Assembly (NCBI RefSeq): GCF_040219615.1
Contig: NZ_JAVJSE010000010.1
Span: 248,001-312,000 of the forward strand
Direction of reading: 5' to 3'
Length of the DNA stretch: 64,000 bases
DNA from: Thalassobaculum_A sp040219615
Lineage (GTDB): Bacteria > Pseudomonadota > Alphaproteobacteria > Thalassobaculales > Thalassobaculaceae
Both the position numbers and the translations under genes were made by a program. The notes beneath the pieces were generated by a model that saw nothing but the letters and a program-made list of their open reading frames with translations, had not been told where the DNA came from and did no database searches. Positions 16,941-25,249 of this stretch are shown here, piece by piece. Each line of letters begins with the position of its first letter. The stretch's first letter is position 1.

Positions 16941-17663
16941 ATGAAACTCACCGACTTCAAGGCCCTGACCTTCGACTGCTACGGCACCCTGATCGACTGG
17001 GAATCCGGCATGGTCGAGGGGCTGAAGCCGCTGACCGCGAAGGTCGGCAAGAGCCTGACCCGCGACCAGATCCTCGAGGCGCACGCCCGCCACGAATCGT
17101 CGCAGCAGTTGCAGACCCCGGCCAAGAACTACCGCGACCTGCTGGCCACCGTGTACCGCCGGCTGGCCGAGGAATGGGGGGTGTCGGTCGACTGGGCCGA
17201 GTGCCAGGCCTACGGACGCTCGGTGAAGGACTGGCCGGCGTTCCACGATTCCGCCGGCGCCCTGCAGTACCTGAAGAAGCACTACAAGCTGGTCATCCTG
17301 TCGAACGTCGACAACGAGAGCTTCGCGGCCAGCAACGCCCGGCTGCAGGTCGCGTTCGACGCCGTCTACACCGCCGAGGACATCGGCTCCTACAAGCCGT
17401 CCACCCGCAATTTCGACTACATGGTCGACAAGCTCGGGTCGCTCGGCATCGCGAAACACGAGATCCTGCACACCGCCGAGAGCATGTTCCACGACCACGG
17501 CCCGGCCAACCGCCACGGGCTGACGTCGTGCTGGATCTACCGCCGGTTCGACCAGGAGGGCTTCGGCGCCACCATGAACCCCGGCGAGATGCCGAAATAC
17601 GACTTCCGCTTCAACAGCATGGCCGACCTGGCCAAGGCCCACCAGGAAGCCCTCAGGGGCTGA
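16941..17663 (+). CDS. Haloacid dehalogenase type II-like HAD hydrolase
   Basis: A 240-residue HAD-superfamily enzyme closest to L-2-haloacid dehalogenases. Motif I is FDCYGTLIDW with nucleophile Asp12 followed by a Tyr rather than Asp, the pattern that separates dehalogenases from phosphatases. Motif II is LSNVDN (Ser121) and the motif III Lys is Lys152 in YKPS. The usual substrate is a 2-haloalkanoate, but members beside amino-acid genes may act on other compounds. It is 28 bp upstream of the Lrp gene, probably the first gene of that operon. Confidence 0.83.
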   Translation: MKLTDFKALTFDCYGTLIDWESGMVEGLKPLTAKVGKSLTRDQILEAHARHESSQQLQTPAKNYRDLLATVYRRLAEEWGVSVDWAECQAYGRSVKDWPAFHDSAGALQYLKKHYKLVILSNVDNESFAASNARLQVAFDAVYTAEDIGSYKPSTRNFDYMVDKLGSLGIAKHEILHTAESMFHDHGPANRHGLTSCWIYRRFDQEGFGATMNPGEMPKYDFRFNSMADLAKAHQEALRG

Positions 17664-17691
17664 CCGGCGCGCCGAAGGGGGAGCACGTCGG

Positions 17692-18213
17692 ATGCGCGGG
17701 GTCCCGAAGCTCGACCGCCTGGACATCCGGATCCTGGCCGAGCTGCAGCGCGACAGCGACCGCACCAACCTGGCGCTGGCCGAGGCGGTCGGGCTGTCGC
17801 CGAGCCCTTGCCTGGCACGGGTCAAGCGGCTGAAGAAGGCCGGCTACATCGCCGGCAGCCACGCCCGGCTGAACCTGGCGAAGCTGGCCGAGCACATCAC
17901 GGTGTTTACCGAGGTCACCCTGGCCGACCACCGGCTGGAGGACTTCGTGCGGTTCGAGGCCGAGATCCGGCGCTACGACACCCTGCTGGAATGCCACCTG
18001 GTCAGCGGCGGCTACGACTACCTGCTGAAGTTCACGACCCGCAGCGTGCTGCGCTACCAGGAGACCATGGAGGACATCCTGGAGCGCCGCATCGGGGTCG
18101 ACAAATACTTCAGCTACATCGTCATCAAGAGCATCGTCGTGCGCGACGCCGTGCCGATCGCCGCCCTGCTGGACGACGGCGCCCCGGGACCGGCCGGGCA
18201 GGTCCGCCCATGA
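17692..18213 (+). CDS. Lrp/AsnC family transcriptional regulator
   Basis: A 173-residue amino-acid-responsive regulator. The N-terminal helix-turn-helix is at about residues 7-60 (LDRLDIRILAELQRDSDRTN, then LAEAVGLSPSPCLARVKRL) and the RAM ligand domain follows, with the conserved ECHLVSGGYDYLLK near residue 100. A GGGGGAG site precedes the ATG. Its last codons overlap the DauA-like gene by 4 bp (ATGA). Regulators in this position normally control the adjacent amino-acid dehydrogenase; candidate sites are at 16766-16810. Confidence 0.92.
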   Translation: MRGVPKLDRLDIRILAELQRDSDRTNLALAEAVGLSPSPCLARVKRLKKAGYIAGSHARLNLAKLAEHITVFTEVTLADHRLEDFVRFEAEIRRYDTLLECHLVSGGYDYLLKFTTRSVLRYQETMEDILERRIGVDKYFSYIVIKSIVVRDAVPIAALLDDGAPGPAGQVRP

Positions 18214-19373
18214 CCGCGACGGCCGTGGACTTCATCGTCGTCGGCGGCGGCATCGCCGGGCTGTCGGTCGCCTACGAACTGGCGGCCGAGGGTTCGGTGG
18301 CGGTGCTGGAGGCCGAGAGCGCGCCCGGCTACCACGCCACCGGGCGGTCGGCCGCGGTGCTGTCGGAGAACTACGGCCCGGCCCTTTGGAGCCGGCTGGT
18401 CACCGCCTCCCGGGCGTTCCTGGAGCGGCCGCCCGAGGGGTTCGCGCCGGTTCCGCTGGTCGGCCCGCGCGGCGCCCTGTTCCTGGCGATGGAGCACGAG
18501 CAGGAGGCGCTGCGGGAACAGGCCGCCGGGATGGCCGGGCGCGGCGCCGCGGTCGAGCTGATGCCGGCCGGCGACGCCACCCGGCTGTGCCCGGTGCTGC
18601 GGACCGAGCGGTTCGCGCTGGCCCTGTTCGAGCGCGACTGCCTGGACATCGACACCGACGCGCTGATGACCGGCTACGGCCGCGGGCTGCGGGCGCGCGG
18701 CGGGCGGCTGCACACCGACGCCCGGGTCGGGCGGCTGTCGCGCCGTGCCGGGACCTGGATGGCGGTTACCGCCGGCGGCACGTTCGAGGCGCCGGTGATC
18801 GTCAATGCCGCCGGCGGCTGGGCCCGCGATGTGGCGGCGCTGGCCGGGATCGGCCCGCGCGAGGTGGTGCCGTTCCGGCGCAGCGCGGCGACCTTCGACC
18901 CGCCGGCCGGCACCGACATCCGGCACTGGCCGATGACCTTCGACGTGGCCGAGACCTTCTACTTCAAGCCGGAGGCCGGCCGCGTGATGGTGTCGCCGGT
19001 CGACATGGCGGCGTGCGAGCCGTGCGATGCCCAGGCCGACGAGCTGGAGGTGGCGATCGCGGTCGACCGCATCCAGGCCTTCACCAGCCTGGAGGTTCGC
19101 GCGATCCGGCACCGCTGGGGCGGGCTGCGCACCTTCGCGCCCGACCACGAGCCGGTAATCGGCCCGGACCCGGCGGCGGAGGGCTTCGTCTGGCTGGCCG
19201 GACAGGGCGGCAACGGCGTCATGGCGGCGGCCGCCGCGGCCCGGCTGGCGGCCGGCCTGGCGACCGGCCGCGGCGTGCCCGGCGACCTGGCGGCCCTGGG
19301 GATCACCGCCGACGGTGTGTCGCCGGGGCGGCCCTGCGTGTCGGCCCCCGAGGTCCCGACCGAGGCGGCCTGA
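18210..19373 (+). CDS. FAD-dependent D-amino-acid dehydrogenase, DauA-like
   Basis: A 387-residue flavoprotein of the DAO family that would oxidise a D-amino acid to the 2-oxo acid. The dinucleotide-binding motif VGGGIAG is at residues 11-17. Segments PGYHATGRSAAVLSE, DIDTDALMTGYGRG, FYFKPEAGRVMVSP and WLAGQGGNGVM follow the arrangement I remember for D-arginine dehydrogenase DauA of Pseudomonas aeruginosa. Translation is coupled to the Lrp regulator, as expected for an inducible catabolic enzyme. The exact substrate is not proven. Confidence 0.78.
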   Translation: MTATAVDFIVVGGGIAGLSVAYELAAEGSVAVLEAESAPGYHATGRSAAVLSENYGPALWSRLVTASRAFLERPPEGFAPVPLVGPRGALFLAMEHEQEALREQAAGMAGRGAAVELMPAGDATRLCPVLRTERFALALFERDCLDIDTDALMTGYGRGLRARGGRLHTDARVGRLSRRAGTWMAVTAGGTFEAPVIVNAAGGWARDVAALAGIGPREVVPFRRSAATFDPPAGTDIRHWPMTFDVAETFYFKPEAGRVMVSPVDMAACEPCDAQADELEVAIAVDRIQAFTSLEVRAIRHRWGGLRTFAPDHEPVIGPDPAAEGFVWLAGQGGNGVMAAAAAARLAAGLATGRGVPGDLAALGITADGVSPGRPCVSAPEVPTEAA

Positions 19374-19445
19374 CCGGGGGTCGGTCGCCTTCTTTCTTGA
19401 ACCGGCGCCCCTCCCGGCGGTATCAGGGGCCGCAACTCCCCAACC

Positions 19446-20246
19446 ATGAGCCGACGCCCCGTGCCGGACCGCCCGATTTCGCCGGCCGAGACTTCACCCC
19501 GCAGCCCGCTGCTGTCGGTCGTCGTCCCGGTCCTGAACGAGCAGGACAACGTCGCCCCGCTGGTCGCCGAGATCCGCGCCGCGCTGGCGCCGGTCTGCGC
19601 CCCGTTCGGCGGCTACGAGATCGTCTATGTCGACGACGGCTCGACCGACCGCACCGCCGCGGTGCTGGACGAGCTGCGCGCCGGGATGCCGGAGCTGCGG
19701 GTGGTCCGGCACTCGCGCCGGGCCGGGCAGAGCGCCGGGCTGCGCAGCGGCGTGACCGCGGCCCGCGGCCGGCTGGTCGCCACCCTGGACGGCGACCGCC
19801 AGAACGACCCGGCCGACATCCCCAGGCTGCTGAAGGTCTGGCAGGACGCCGACGCCGCCGGCCGACGCCGGGTCATGGTCACCGGCCACCGGGTCAACCG
19901 CCGCGACAGCTGGGCCAAGCGCCGCGCCTCGGTGGTCGCCAACGCCATCCGTCGGGCGCTGCTGGGCGACGACAACCCGGACACCGGCTGCTCGCTGAAG
20001 CTGTACGAGCGGGACCTGTTCCTGCGGATGCCGTATTTCGACCACATGCACCGCTATCTGCCGGCGCTCGCCCAGCGCGAGGGAGCGACCGTCGAGGTGG
20101 TGCCGGTGAACCACCGGGCGCGCGAAAGCGGCCGCTCGAAGTACAACAATCTCGGCCGCGCCCTGGTCGGTATCCCCGACCTGATCGGCGTGATATGGCT
20201 GATCCGCCGCGCCCCGCGCGGCCTCGACGTCCACGAGGTGGAGTGA
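19446..20246 (+). CDS. Glycosyltransferase family 2, polyprenyl-phosphate type
   Basis: A 266-residue GT-A enzyme resembling dolichol/undecaprenyl-phosphate sugar transferases (DPM1/ArnC group). The metal- and nucleotide-binding residues are in VYVDDGSTD (residues 61-68) and LDGDRQNDP (114-122), and the acceptor segment SLKLYERDLF is conserved. It has no C-terminal membrane helices, unlike ArnC. The following lipid-A N-terminal-domain gene starts right after its stop, so the pair probably loads a sugar on a lipid carrier for envelope glycan modification. No ArnT-like third gene follows. Confidence 0.86.
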   Translation: MSRRPVPDRPISPAETSPRSPLLSVVVPVLNEQDNVAPLVAEIRAALAPVCAPFGGYEIVYVDDGSTDRTAAVLDELRAGMPELRVVRHSRRAGQSAGLRSGVTAARGRLVATLDGDRQNDPADIPRLLKVWQDADAAGRRRVMVTGHRVNRRDSWAKRRASVVANAIRRALLGDDNPDTGCSLKLYERDLFLRMPYFDHMHRYLPALAQREGATVEVVPVNHRARESGRSKYNNLGRALVGIPDLIGVIWLIRRAPRGLDVHEVE

Positions 20247-20564
20247 GTGACCGTGGATATGTTCCGCAACCTGTCGGTCGAGGAGGCGATCATGTTGATC
20301 GTCGGATTCGCCGGTCAGGCCATGTTCACCATGCGCTTCCTGGTCCAGTGGCTGAAGAGCGAGATCAGCCGCAAGAGCGTGATTCCCATCGCGTTCTGGT
20401 ACTTCTCGCTGGCCGGCGGGGCGACCCTGTTCGTCTATGCGCTGTGGCGGCAGGACCCGGTGTTCATCCTCGGCCAGGGAACCGGGCTGTTCATCTACGC
20501 CCGCAACCTCTGGCTGATCCATCGCGAACGGCGCGAGCAGGCCGCCGGGGTCCAGGCTTCGTGA
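20247..20564 (+). CDS. Lipid-A-disaccharide synthase N-terminal domain (LAB_N) membrane protein
   Basis: A 105-residue protein with three hydrophobic segments matching the LAB_N domain: GFAGQAMFTMRFLVQWLKSE, IPIAFWYFSLAG and GLFIYARNLWLI. These small proteins commonly sit beside GT2 genes in alphaproteobacteria and are thought to serve lipid-linked sugar transfer. GTG 20247 immediately follows the GT2 stop; an ATG at 20259 is a possible alternative start. The role is inferred from neighbourhood. Confidence 0.83.
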   Translation: MTVDMFRNLSVEEAIMLIVGFAGQAMFTMRFLVQWLKSEISRKSVIPIAFWYFSLAGGATLFVYALWRQDPVFILGQGTGLFIYARNLWLIHRERREQAAGVQAS

Positions 20565-20595
20565 CCGAAGTCGGCACGCTCCAGGGGTACAGACC

Positions 20596-21531
20596 ATGAC
20601 CGCGAAAGCCCCCCGGATCGTGTCGCTGCTGCCGAGCGCGACCGAGATCGTCGCCGCCCTCGGGGTGGCGGACCGGCTGGTCGGCCGCAGCCACGAATGC
20701 GACTTTCCCCCCGAGGTCGCCGCGGTGCCGGCGCTCACCCGCCCCCGGATCGACCCGGCGAAGCCGTCGCGGGCCATCCACCGCGACGTCTCCAAGCTGA
20801 TCGGCGCCGCCCTGTCGGTGTTCGAGGTCGACGCCGAGAAGCTTCGCGCCGCGCGGCCCGACATCATCCTGACCCAGCACCAGTGCGAAGCCTGCGCGGT
20901 CACCGAGCAGGACCTGGCCGACGCGCTGGCCGAATGGATCGGCGGCAAGCCACGAGTGGTCTCGCTGGCGCCGTCGACCCTGGCGGGAGTGTGGGGCAGC
21001 TTCGCCACCGTCGGCGACGCCCTCGACCTGGGCTGGGCCGGACGCGAGCTGTCGGAGCACGCGCGCGAGCGGGTCGGCATCATCTACGAACGCCTCGGAG
21101 GCGCTCAGGAGCGGCCGCGGGTCGCCTGTATCGAGTGGCTGGATCCGCCGATGATCGCCGGAAACTGGATCCCGGACATGGTCAACGCCGCCGGTGGCAG
21201 GCCGGTCCTGGCCGAGAGCGGCGCTCACGCCGCCAGGACCACCCTCGCCAAGATCGTCGACTCGGCGCCCGACGTCATGATCCTGATGCCGTGCGGATTC
21301 GACCTGTCACGCGCCGTCTCCGAGGGCCGCGACTTCGTCGCGCGTCCCTCGATCGCGCGCAGCCGCGCGGCGCGACAGGAGAAGATCTGGGCGGTCGACG
21401 GCAACGGCTATTTCAACCGGCCGGGACCGCGGCTGGTCTCCTCGGTCGAGATCCTGGCCGAGATCCTGCATCCCGACCTGTTCAATGCCGGCTATCAGGG
21501 CAAGGTCTGGGAAAAACTGACCGGAGCGTGA
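20596..21531 (+). CDS. BtuF-like cobalamin/siderophore-binding fold protein without signal peptide
   Basis: A 311-residue protein with the type III periplasmic-binding fold (BtuF/FepB): IVSLLPSATEIVAALG at the start, RPDIILTQHQCEACAV in the middle and the long linking helix around 160-180. It has no signal peptide or lipobox, and no ABC permease or ATPase lies nearby. A cytoplasmic subset of this family is widespread, with unknown function. An AGGGG site 8 nt upstream supports ATG 20596, so a missing leader is not due to a wrong start. Confidence 0.82.
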   Translation: MTAKAPRIVSLLPSATEIVAALGVADRLVGRSHECDFPPEVAAVPALTRPRIDPAKPSRAIHRDVSKLIGAALSVFEVDAEKLRAARPDIILTQHQCEACAVTEQDLADALAEWIGGKPRVVSLAPSTLAGVWGSFATVGDALDLGWAGRELSEHARERVGIIYERLGGAQERPRVACIEWLDPPMIAGNWIPDMVNAAGGRPVLAESGAHAARTTLAKIVDSAPDVMILMPCGFDLSRAVSEGRDFVARPSIARSRAARQEKIWAVDGNGYFNRPGPRLVSSVEILAEILHPDLFNAGYQGKVWEKLTGA

Positions 21532-21598
21532 TCGGCGATCGGCCGAAATCCGCCACTTCCTTCTGGCGCCCGGCCCCGGACCCCGCGATGATCGCGCC

Positions 21599-22369
21599 AT
21601 GACCGACACCACGCCCTTCCGACTGCTCGTCACCGGTGCCGCCACCGGCATCGGCGCCGCCCTGGCGCGCCGTCTCGCCGGCCCCGGCCTGCAGGTGCTG
21701 CTGCACACCCGCCGCAACCTCGACGGCCTGGCCGCCGCGGCCGACGCCGTGCGCGCCGCCGGCGGGAGGGCCGAGACGCTCACAGGCGATCTCGCCGACC
21801 CGGGGCTGCCGGCCGCGCTGGTGGCGCGCGCCGTCGAGGCGTTCGGCGGGCTCGACGGCGCCGTCGCCAATGCGGGCTGGGCCGACCGCGCGCCGCTGCT
21901 CGGGGCCGACCTGGACAAGGTCGTGCAGGCGCATGACGGCATCGCCCGCAGCTTCGTGGCCCTCGCCCAGGCCGCCGCCCCGCATCTGAAGGCCTCGCCC
22001 GCCGGCCGACTGGTCGCGGTGTCGGCCTTCGGCCCGCATGTGTTCCGTCCCGGCGTCCTGACCTTCCCGACGACCGCCGCCGCCAAGGCGGCGCTGGAGA
22101 CCCATGTGCGGGCGCTCGCCTTCGAACTGGCAGCCGACGGCGTGACCGTCAATGCGGTCGCCCCCGGATTCATCCGGAAGGATCCCGGCACCAGTTCCGC
22201 GATCTCCGCGACCCTGAGCCGCGAGCAGCGCGACGCGATCACCGGCGGCATTCCCATGGGGCGGCTGGGCACCCCGGACGAGGTGGCCGCGGCGATCGGC
22301 TTCCTGCTGTCGCGCGACGCCTCCTACGTCACCGGCCAGGTGATCCACGTGAACGGCGGGCTGGTTTAG
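21599..22369 (+). CDS. Short-chain dehydrogenase/reductase lacking the catalytic Tyr
   Basis: A 256-residue Rossmann-fold SDR. The cofactor motif is TGAATGIGAALA near residues 12-23, the NAG-equivalent is VANAGWAD, Ser142 occupies the catalytic Ser position, and VNAVAPGFI and VTGQVIHVNGG are the usual late motifs. In the YxxxK active site the Lys (163) is kept, but the Tyr is Thr159 (TAAAK). Without the Tyr, ordinary reductase chemistry should be impaired; a nearby Tyr or a non-redox role is possible. Its end is 4 bp from the convergent LysR gene. Confidence 0.88.
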   Translation: MTDTTPFRLLVTGAATGIGAALARRLAGPGLQVLLHTRRNLDGLAAAADAVRAAGGRAETLTGDLADPGLPAALVARAVEAFGGLDGAVANAGWADRAPLLGADLDKVVQAHDGIARSFVALAQAAAPHLKASPAGRLVAVSAFGPHVFRPGVLTFPTTAAAKAALETHVRALAFELAADGVTVNAVAPGFIRKDPGTSSAISATLSREQRDAITGGIPMGRLGTPDEVAAAIGFLLSRDASYVTGQVIHVNGGLV

Positions 22370-22373
22370 CGCC

Positions 22374-23258
22374 TCATCCGGCCGCCGCCTCGGCCCGGAA
22401 CCAGTCCCGCACCGACCCCAGCAGCGGATCGGCCGCCTTGCCGGCGGCGCAGACCATGCCGATCGGATGGCGCGACCGGCGCCGGATCTCGAACGGCCGG
22501 ACCAGCCGGCCGGCCGCCAGATCCTCCGCGACCAGGGCCTCGACCCCGATCGCCACCCCCAGTCCCTCGATGGCGGCGTGCCAGGCCAGGTTGGTGGTCT
22601 CGAAATGCAGGCCGCCCCCCGGGTCGATGCCGGCCACCCCGGCCGCGTCGAGCCATTGCGGCCAGTCGCCGGGCCGCGGCGCGCTGTGCAGCAGGGTATG
22701 GGCTGCCAGGTCGGACGGCGCGTGGATCCGCTCGGCCAGCGCCGGAGCGCAGACCGGGTAGGTGTCGATGTCCAGCAGCGTCTCGGCGTCCAGCCCGCGC
22801 CGCGCCTCGTCGCCGCGCAGGATCTGGAACGCCAGGTCGTACTGGCCGGAGTCGAAGGCGGCGGGCTCGAGCGAGGTGCTGAGCCGGATGTCGATCTGCG
22901 GGTAGCGGTCGTGCAGCCGGCCCCAGCGCGGGATCAGCCAGCGGATCGCGAAGGTCGGGTAGGCGCAGACCGAGATTCCCTCGGCCCGATGGCCGGCGCG
23001 CAGCCGCTCGGTCGACGCGACGATGCGCTGCAGCGGCACCTGGATGTCGCGCAGGTATTCGTCACCCGACGCGGTCAGCGCCACCCGCTTGTGGTCGCGC
23101 TCGAACAGCGGTCGGCCGAGATGCGCTTCCAGTGCCTGGATCCGGCGGCTGACCGCGCCCGGTGTCACGTTCAGCTCGCGCGCCGCCAGCAGGAAGCTGC
23201 CGAGTCGGCCCGCCGCCTCGAAGGCCTGTAGGGCCGTGGCCGAAGGCAAGGGGCGCAT
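22374..23258 (-). CDS. LysR family transcriptional regulator, GcvA-like
   Basis: A 294-residue LTTR. The helix-turn-helix (about 5-64) includes FEAAGRLGSFLLAARELN and VTPGAVSRRIQALEAHLG, and the effector domain runs from about 90. An AGGAGGAGG site just upstream fixes the start. It is divergent from the acyl-CoA dehydrogenase gene across 145 bp, the classic arrangement for a LysR protein and its target, so it probably controls the acyl-CoA dehydrogenase and CoA-transferase genes. Confidence 0.92.
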   Translation of the reverse strand: MRPLPSATALQAFEAAGRLGSFLLAARELNVTPGAVSRRIQALEAHLGRPLFERDHKRVALTASGDEYLRDIQVPLQRIVASTERLRAGHRAEGISVCAYPTFAIRWLIPRWGRLHDRYPQIDIRLSTSLEPAAFDSGQYDLAFQILRGDEARRGLDAETLLDIDTYPVCAPALAERIHAPSDLAAHTLLHSAPRPGDWPQWLDAAGVAGIDPGGGLHFETTNLAWHAAIEGLGVAIGVEALVAEDLAAGRLVRPFEIRRRSRHPIGMVCAAGKAADPLLGSVRDWFRAEAAAG

Positions 23259-23403
23259 GCGGACCTCCTCCTGATTGCGGTTTGATCAATCAAAAGCCGC
23301 GAAAGCCTCGTTTGCCAAGGTCCGATCGTTTCCCATGATAGCCGGAACAGCAATCACGCGCCCGGTCGGCCCGCGATCGGTGAAGAGTCCGGAGGAAGCG
23401 CCG

Positions 23404-25242
23404 ATGAACATCCAGCACCCGACCCCGCAGCGCCCGACCCCGCAGCATCCCGATCCGGGTGCCCCCGATCCCGGCGCCCCCGACCTGGCGGACCAGGTGG
23501 CGCCGGACTGCCACGGTCTCGATTTCTTCGCGCTCGACCGCGGCCTGCAGGACCTGCTGACCCTGTACCTGCCGGACGACCTGCGCCGGCACCTGCTGCC
23601 GCATCTCGAGCGGCTGGGACGGATCGCCGGCGACGAGCTCGACGACTGGGCGCGGCTCGCCGACCGGCACGGCCCGGTTCTGCATCCGCGCGACGCCCGC
23701 GGCCGGTTCGAGGACCGGCTGGAGTTCCACCCGGCCTATCGCGAGATGGAGCGGGTCGGCTTCGGCGAGTTCGGGCTGGCCTGCATGATCCACAAGCCGG
23801 GGGTGCTGGGCTGGCCGGAGCCGCTGCCGCATCTGGTCAAGTTCGTCTGCCAGTACCTGTTCGGCCAGTCCGAGTTCGGCCAGCTCTGCCCGATCTCGGC
23901 GACCGAGACCTCGGCGACCATGATCAAGCGCTACGGCAGCCCGGAGCTGCAAGCGCGCTTCCTGGAGCGCATGCTGAGCCAGGACATGGGCCGCATCCTG
24001 AAGGGCGCCCAGTTCATGACCGAGCGTACCGGCGGCTCCGACGTCGGCAACATCGAGCTGCAGGCGCGCCGCGAGGGCGGCGGCTGGCGGCTGTACGGCG
24101 AGAAGTGGTTCTGCTCCTGCGCCGACGCCGACATCGCGATCCTGCTGGCCCGGCCCGAGGGCGCGGTCGCCGGCAGCCGGGGCCTCGGGCTGTTCGCGAT
24201 GCCGCGCACCCTCGACGACGGCAGCCGCAACCGCTACCGGATCGTCCGCCTGAAGAACAAGCTCGGCAGCCGGTCGATGGCGTCCGGCGAGATCGTCTTC
24301 GACGGCGCCGTCGCCTACCCGCTCGGCCGGGCCCGGGACGAGGACGACGGCTCCGGCGAGTATGGCGGGCTGAAGATGATGATGGACCAGGTCGCGCTGT
24401 CGCGGCTGTCGCACGGTGTGCGGGCGGCCTCGATGATGCGGCGCTGCATGAACGAGGCACTGGTGGTGGCGCGCGGCCGCAGCGCCTTCGGCGGCCGGCT
24501 GATCGACAAGCCGCTGCTGCGCCGCCAGCTCATGAAGCTGATGGTGCCGACCGAGCAGGCGCTGTCGATGGCGATGTATCTCGGACAGCGGATCACCGCG
24601 GCCGAGGCCGGCGACGCGCGCGCGTCCCGGCTGATCCGGATCCTGACCCCGGTCTTCAAGTACCGCTCGGCCCGCGACAACGTCCGGGTCGCCACCGGCG
24701 CCATGGAGGTGCGCGGCGGCAACGGCTACATCGAGGACTTCGTGAACGCCCGGCTGGTCCGCGACGCCCATCTGGGGGTGCTTTGGGAGGGCACGTCGAA
24801 CATCAACTCGCTGGACGTGATCACCCGGGCGGTCGGCAAGGTCGGCGCCCATGCCGACCTGGAGGACAGCCTGCGCCAGACCCTGGAGCACGCCCCGGTC
24901 CCGGGTCAGTTCAAGGGCCAGTTGCAGGCGCTGGTGCAGCGCGCGGTCGCCCTGGCCGACGAGATCGCCCGCAGCGGCGACGAGACCCTGGCCCGCAAGG
25001 GGTCGTCGGCGCTGTACCACGCCACCACCGCCACCCTGCTGGCCAGCGAGGGCGCCCTGCTGGGGGCCGCCGGCGGCGACGCCCGCCGGCTGCTGCTGGC
25101 GCGCATGGTGGTCGACCACCGGCTGACCCCGTCCGACCCGCTGTGGGCCCGGGCGCCGGCCGCCGACGACGCCGCCACCGACCTGCTGCTGGGCGATGCC
25201 CCGGTGCCTCTCTCGGCCGCCGCCGACCTGCTGGCGGCGTGA
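23404..25242 (+). CDS. Acyl-CoA dehydrogenase family protein, AidB-like
   Basis: A 612-residue flavoprotein of the acyl-CoA dehydrogenase superfamily, longer than the classical 380-400 residues and closer to the AidB type, with a helical extension after about residue 480. Typical segments are FMTERTGGSDVGNIE (FAD contact), GEKWFCSCADADIA, KLGSRSMASGEI, YRSARDNVRVATGAMEVRGG and LWEGTSNINSLDV. The N-terminus (residues 1-32) has an unusual Pro-rich tract with repeated TPQxP and DPGAP units. GGAGGA precedes ATG 23404. It lies directly before a CoA-transferase gene (7-bp gap), so both likely act on the same acyl-CoA. Confidence 0.87.
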   Translation: MNIQHPTPQRPTPQHPDPGAPDPGAPDLADQVAPDCHGLDFFALDRGLQDLLTLYLPDDLRRHLLPHLERLGRIAGDELDDWARLADRHGPVLHPRDARGRFEDRLEFHPAYREMERVGFGEFGLACMIHKPGVLGWPEPLPHLVKFVCQYLFGQSEFGQLCPISATETSATMIKRYGSPELQARFLERMLSQDMGRILKGAQFMTERTGGSDVGNIELQARREGGGWRLYGEKWFCSCADADIAILLARPEGAVAGSRGLGLFAMPRTLDDGSRNRYRIVRLKNKLGSRSMASGEIVFDGAVAYPLGRARDEDDGSGEYGGLKMMMDQVALSRLSHGVRAASMMRRCMNEALVVARGRSAFGGRLIDKPLLRRQLMKLMVPTEQALSMAMYLGQRITAAEAGDARASRLIRILTPVFKYRSARDNVRVATGAMEVRGGNGYIEDFVNARLVRDAHLGVLWEGTSNINSLDVITRAVGKVGAHADLEDSLRQTLEHAPVPGQFKGQLQALVQRAVALADEIARSGDETLARKGSSALYHATTATLLASEGALLGAAGGDARRLLLARMVVDHRLTPSDPLWARAPAADDAATDLLLGDAPVPLSAAADLLAA

Positions 25243-25249
25243 CCGGGCG

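Noticed and set aside
23290..25119. 609-codon minus-strand frame opposite the acyl-CoA dehydrogenase
   Set aside because: Compositional shadow; no ribosome-binding site and no recognisable domain.
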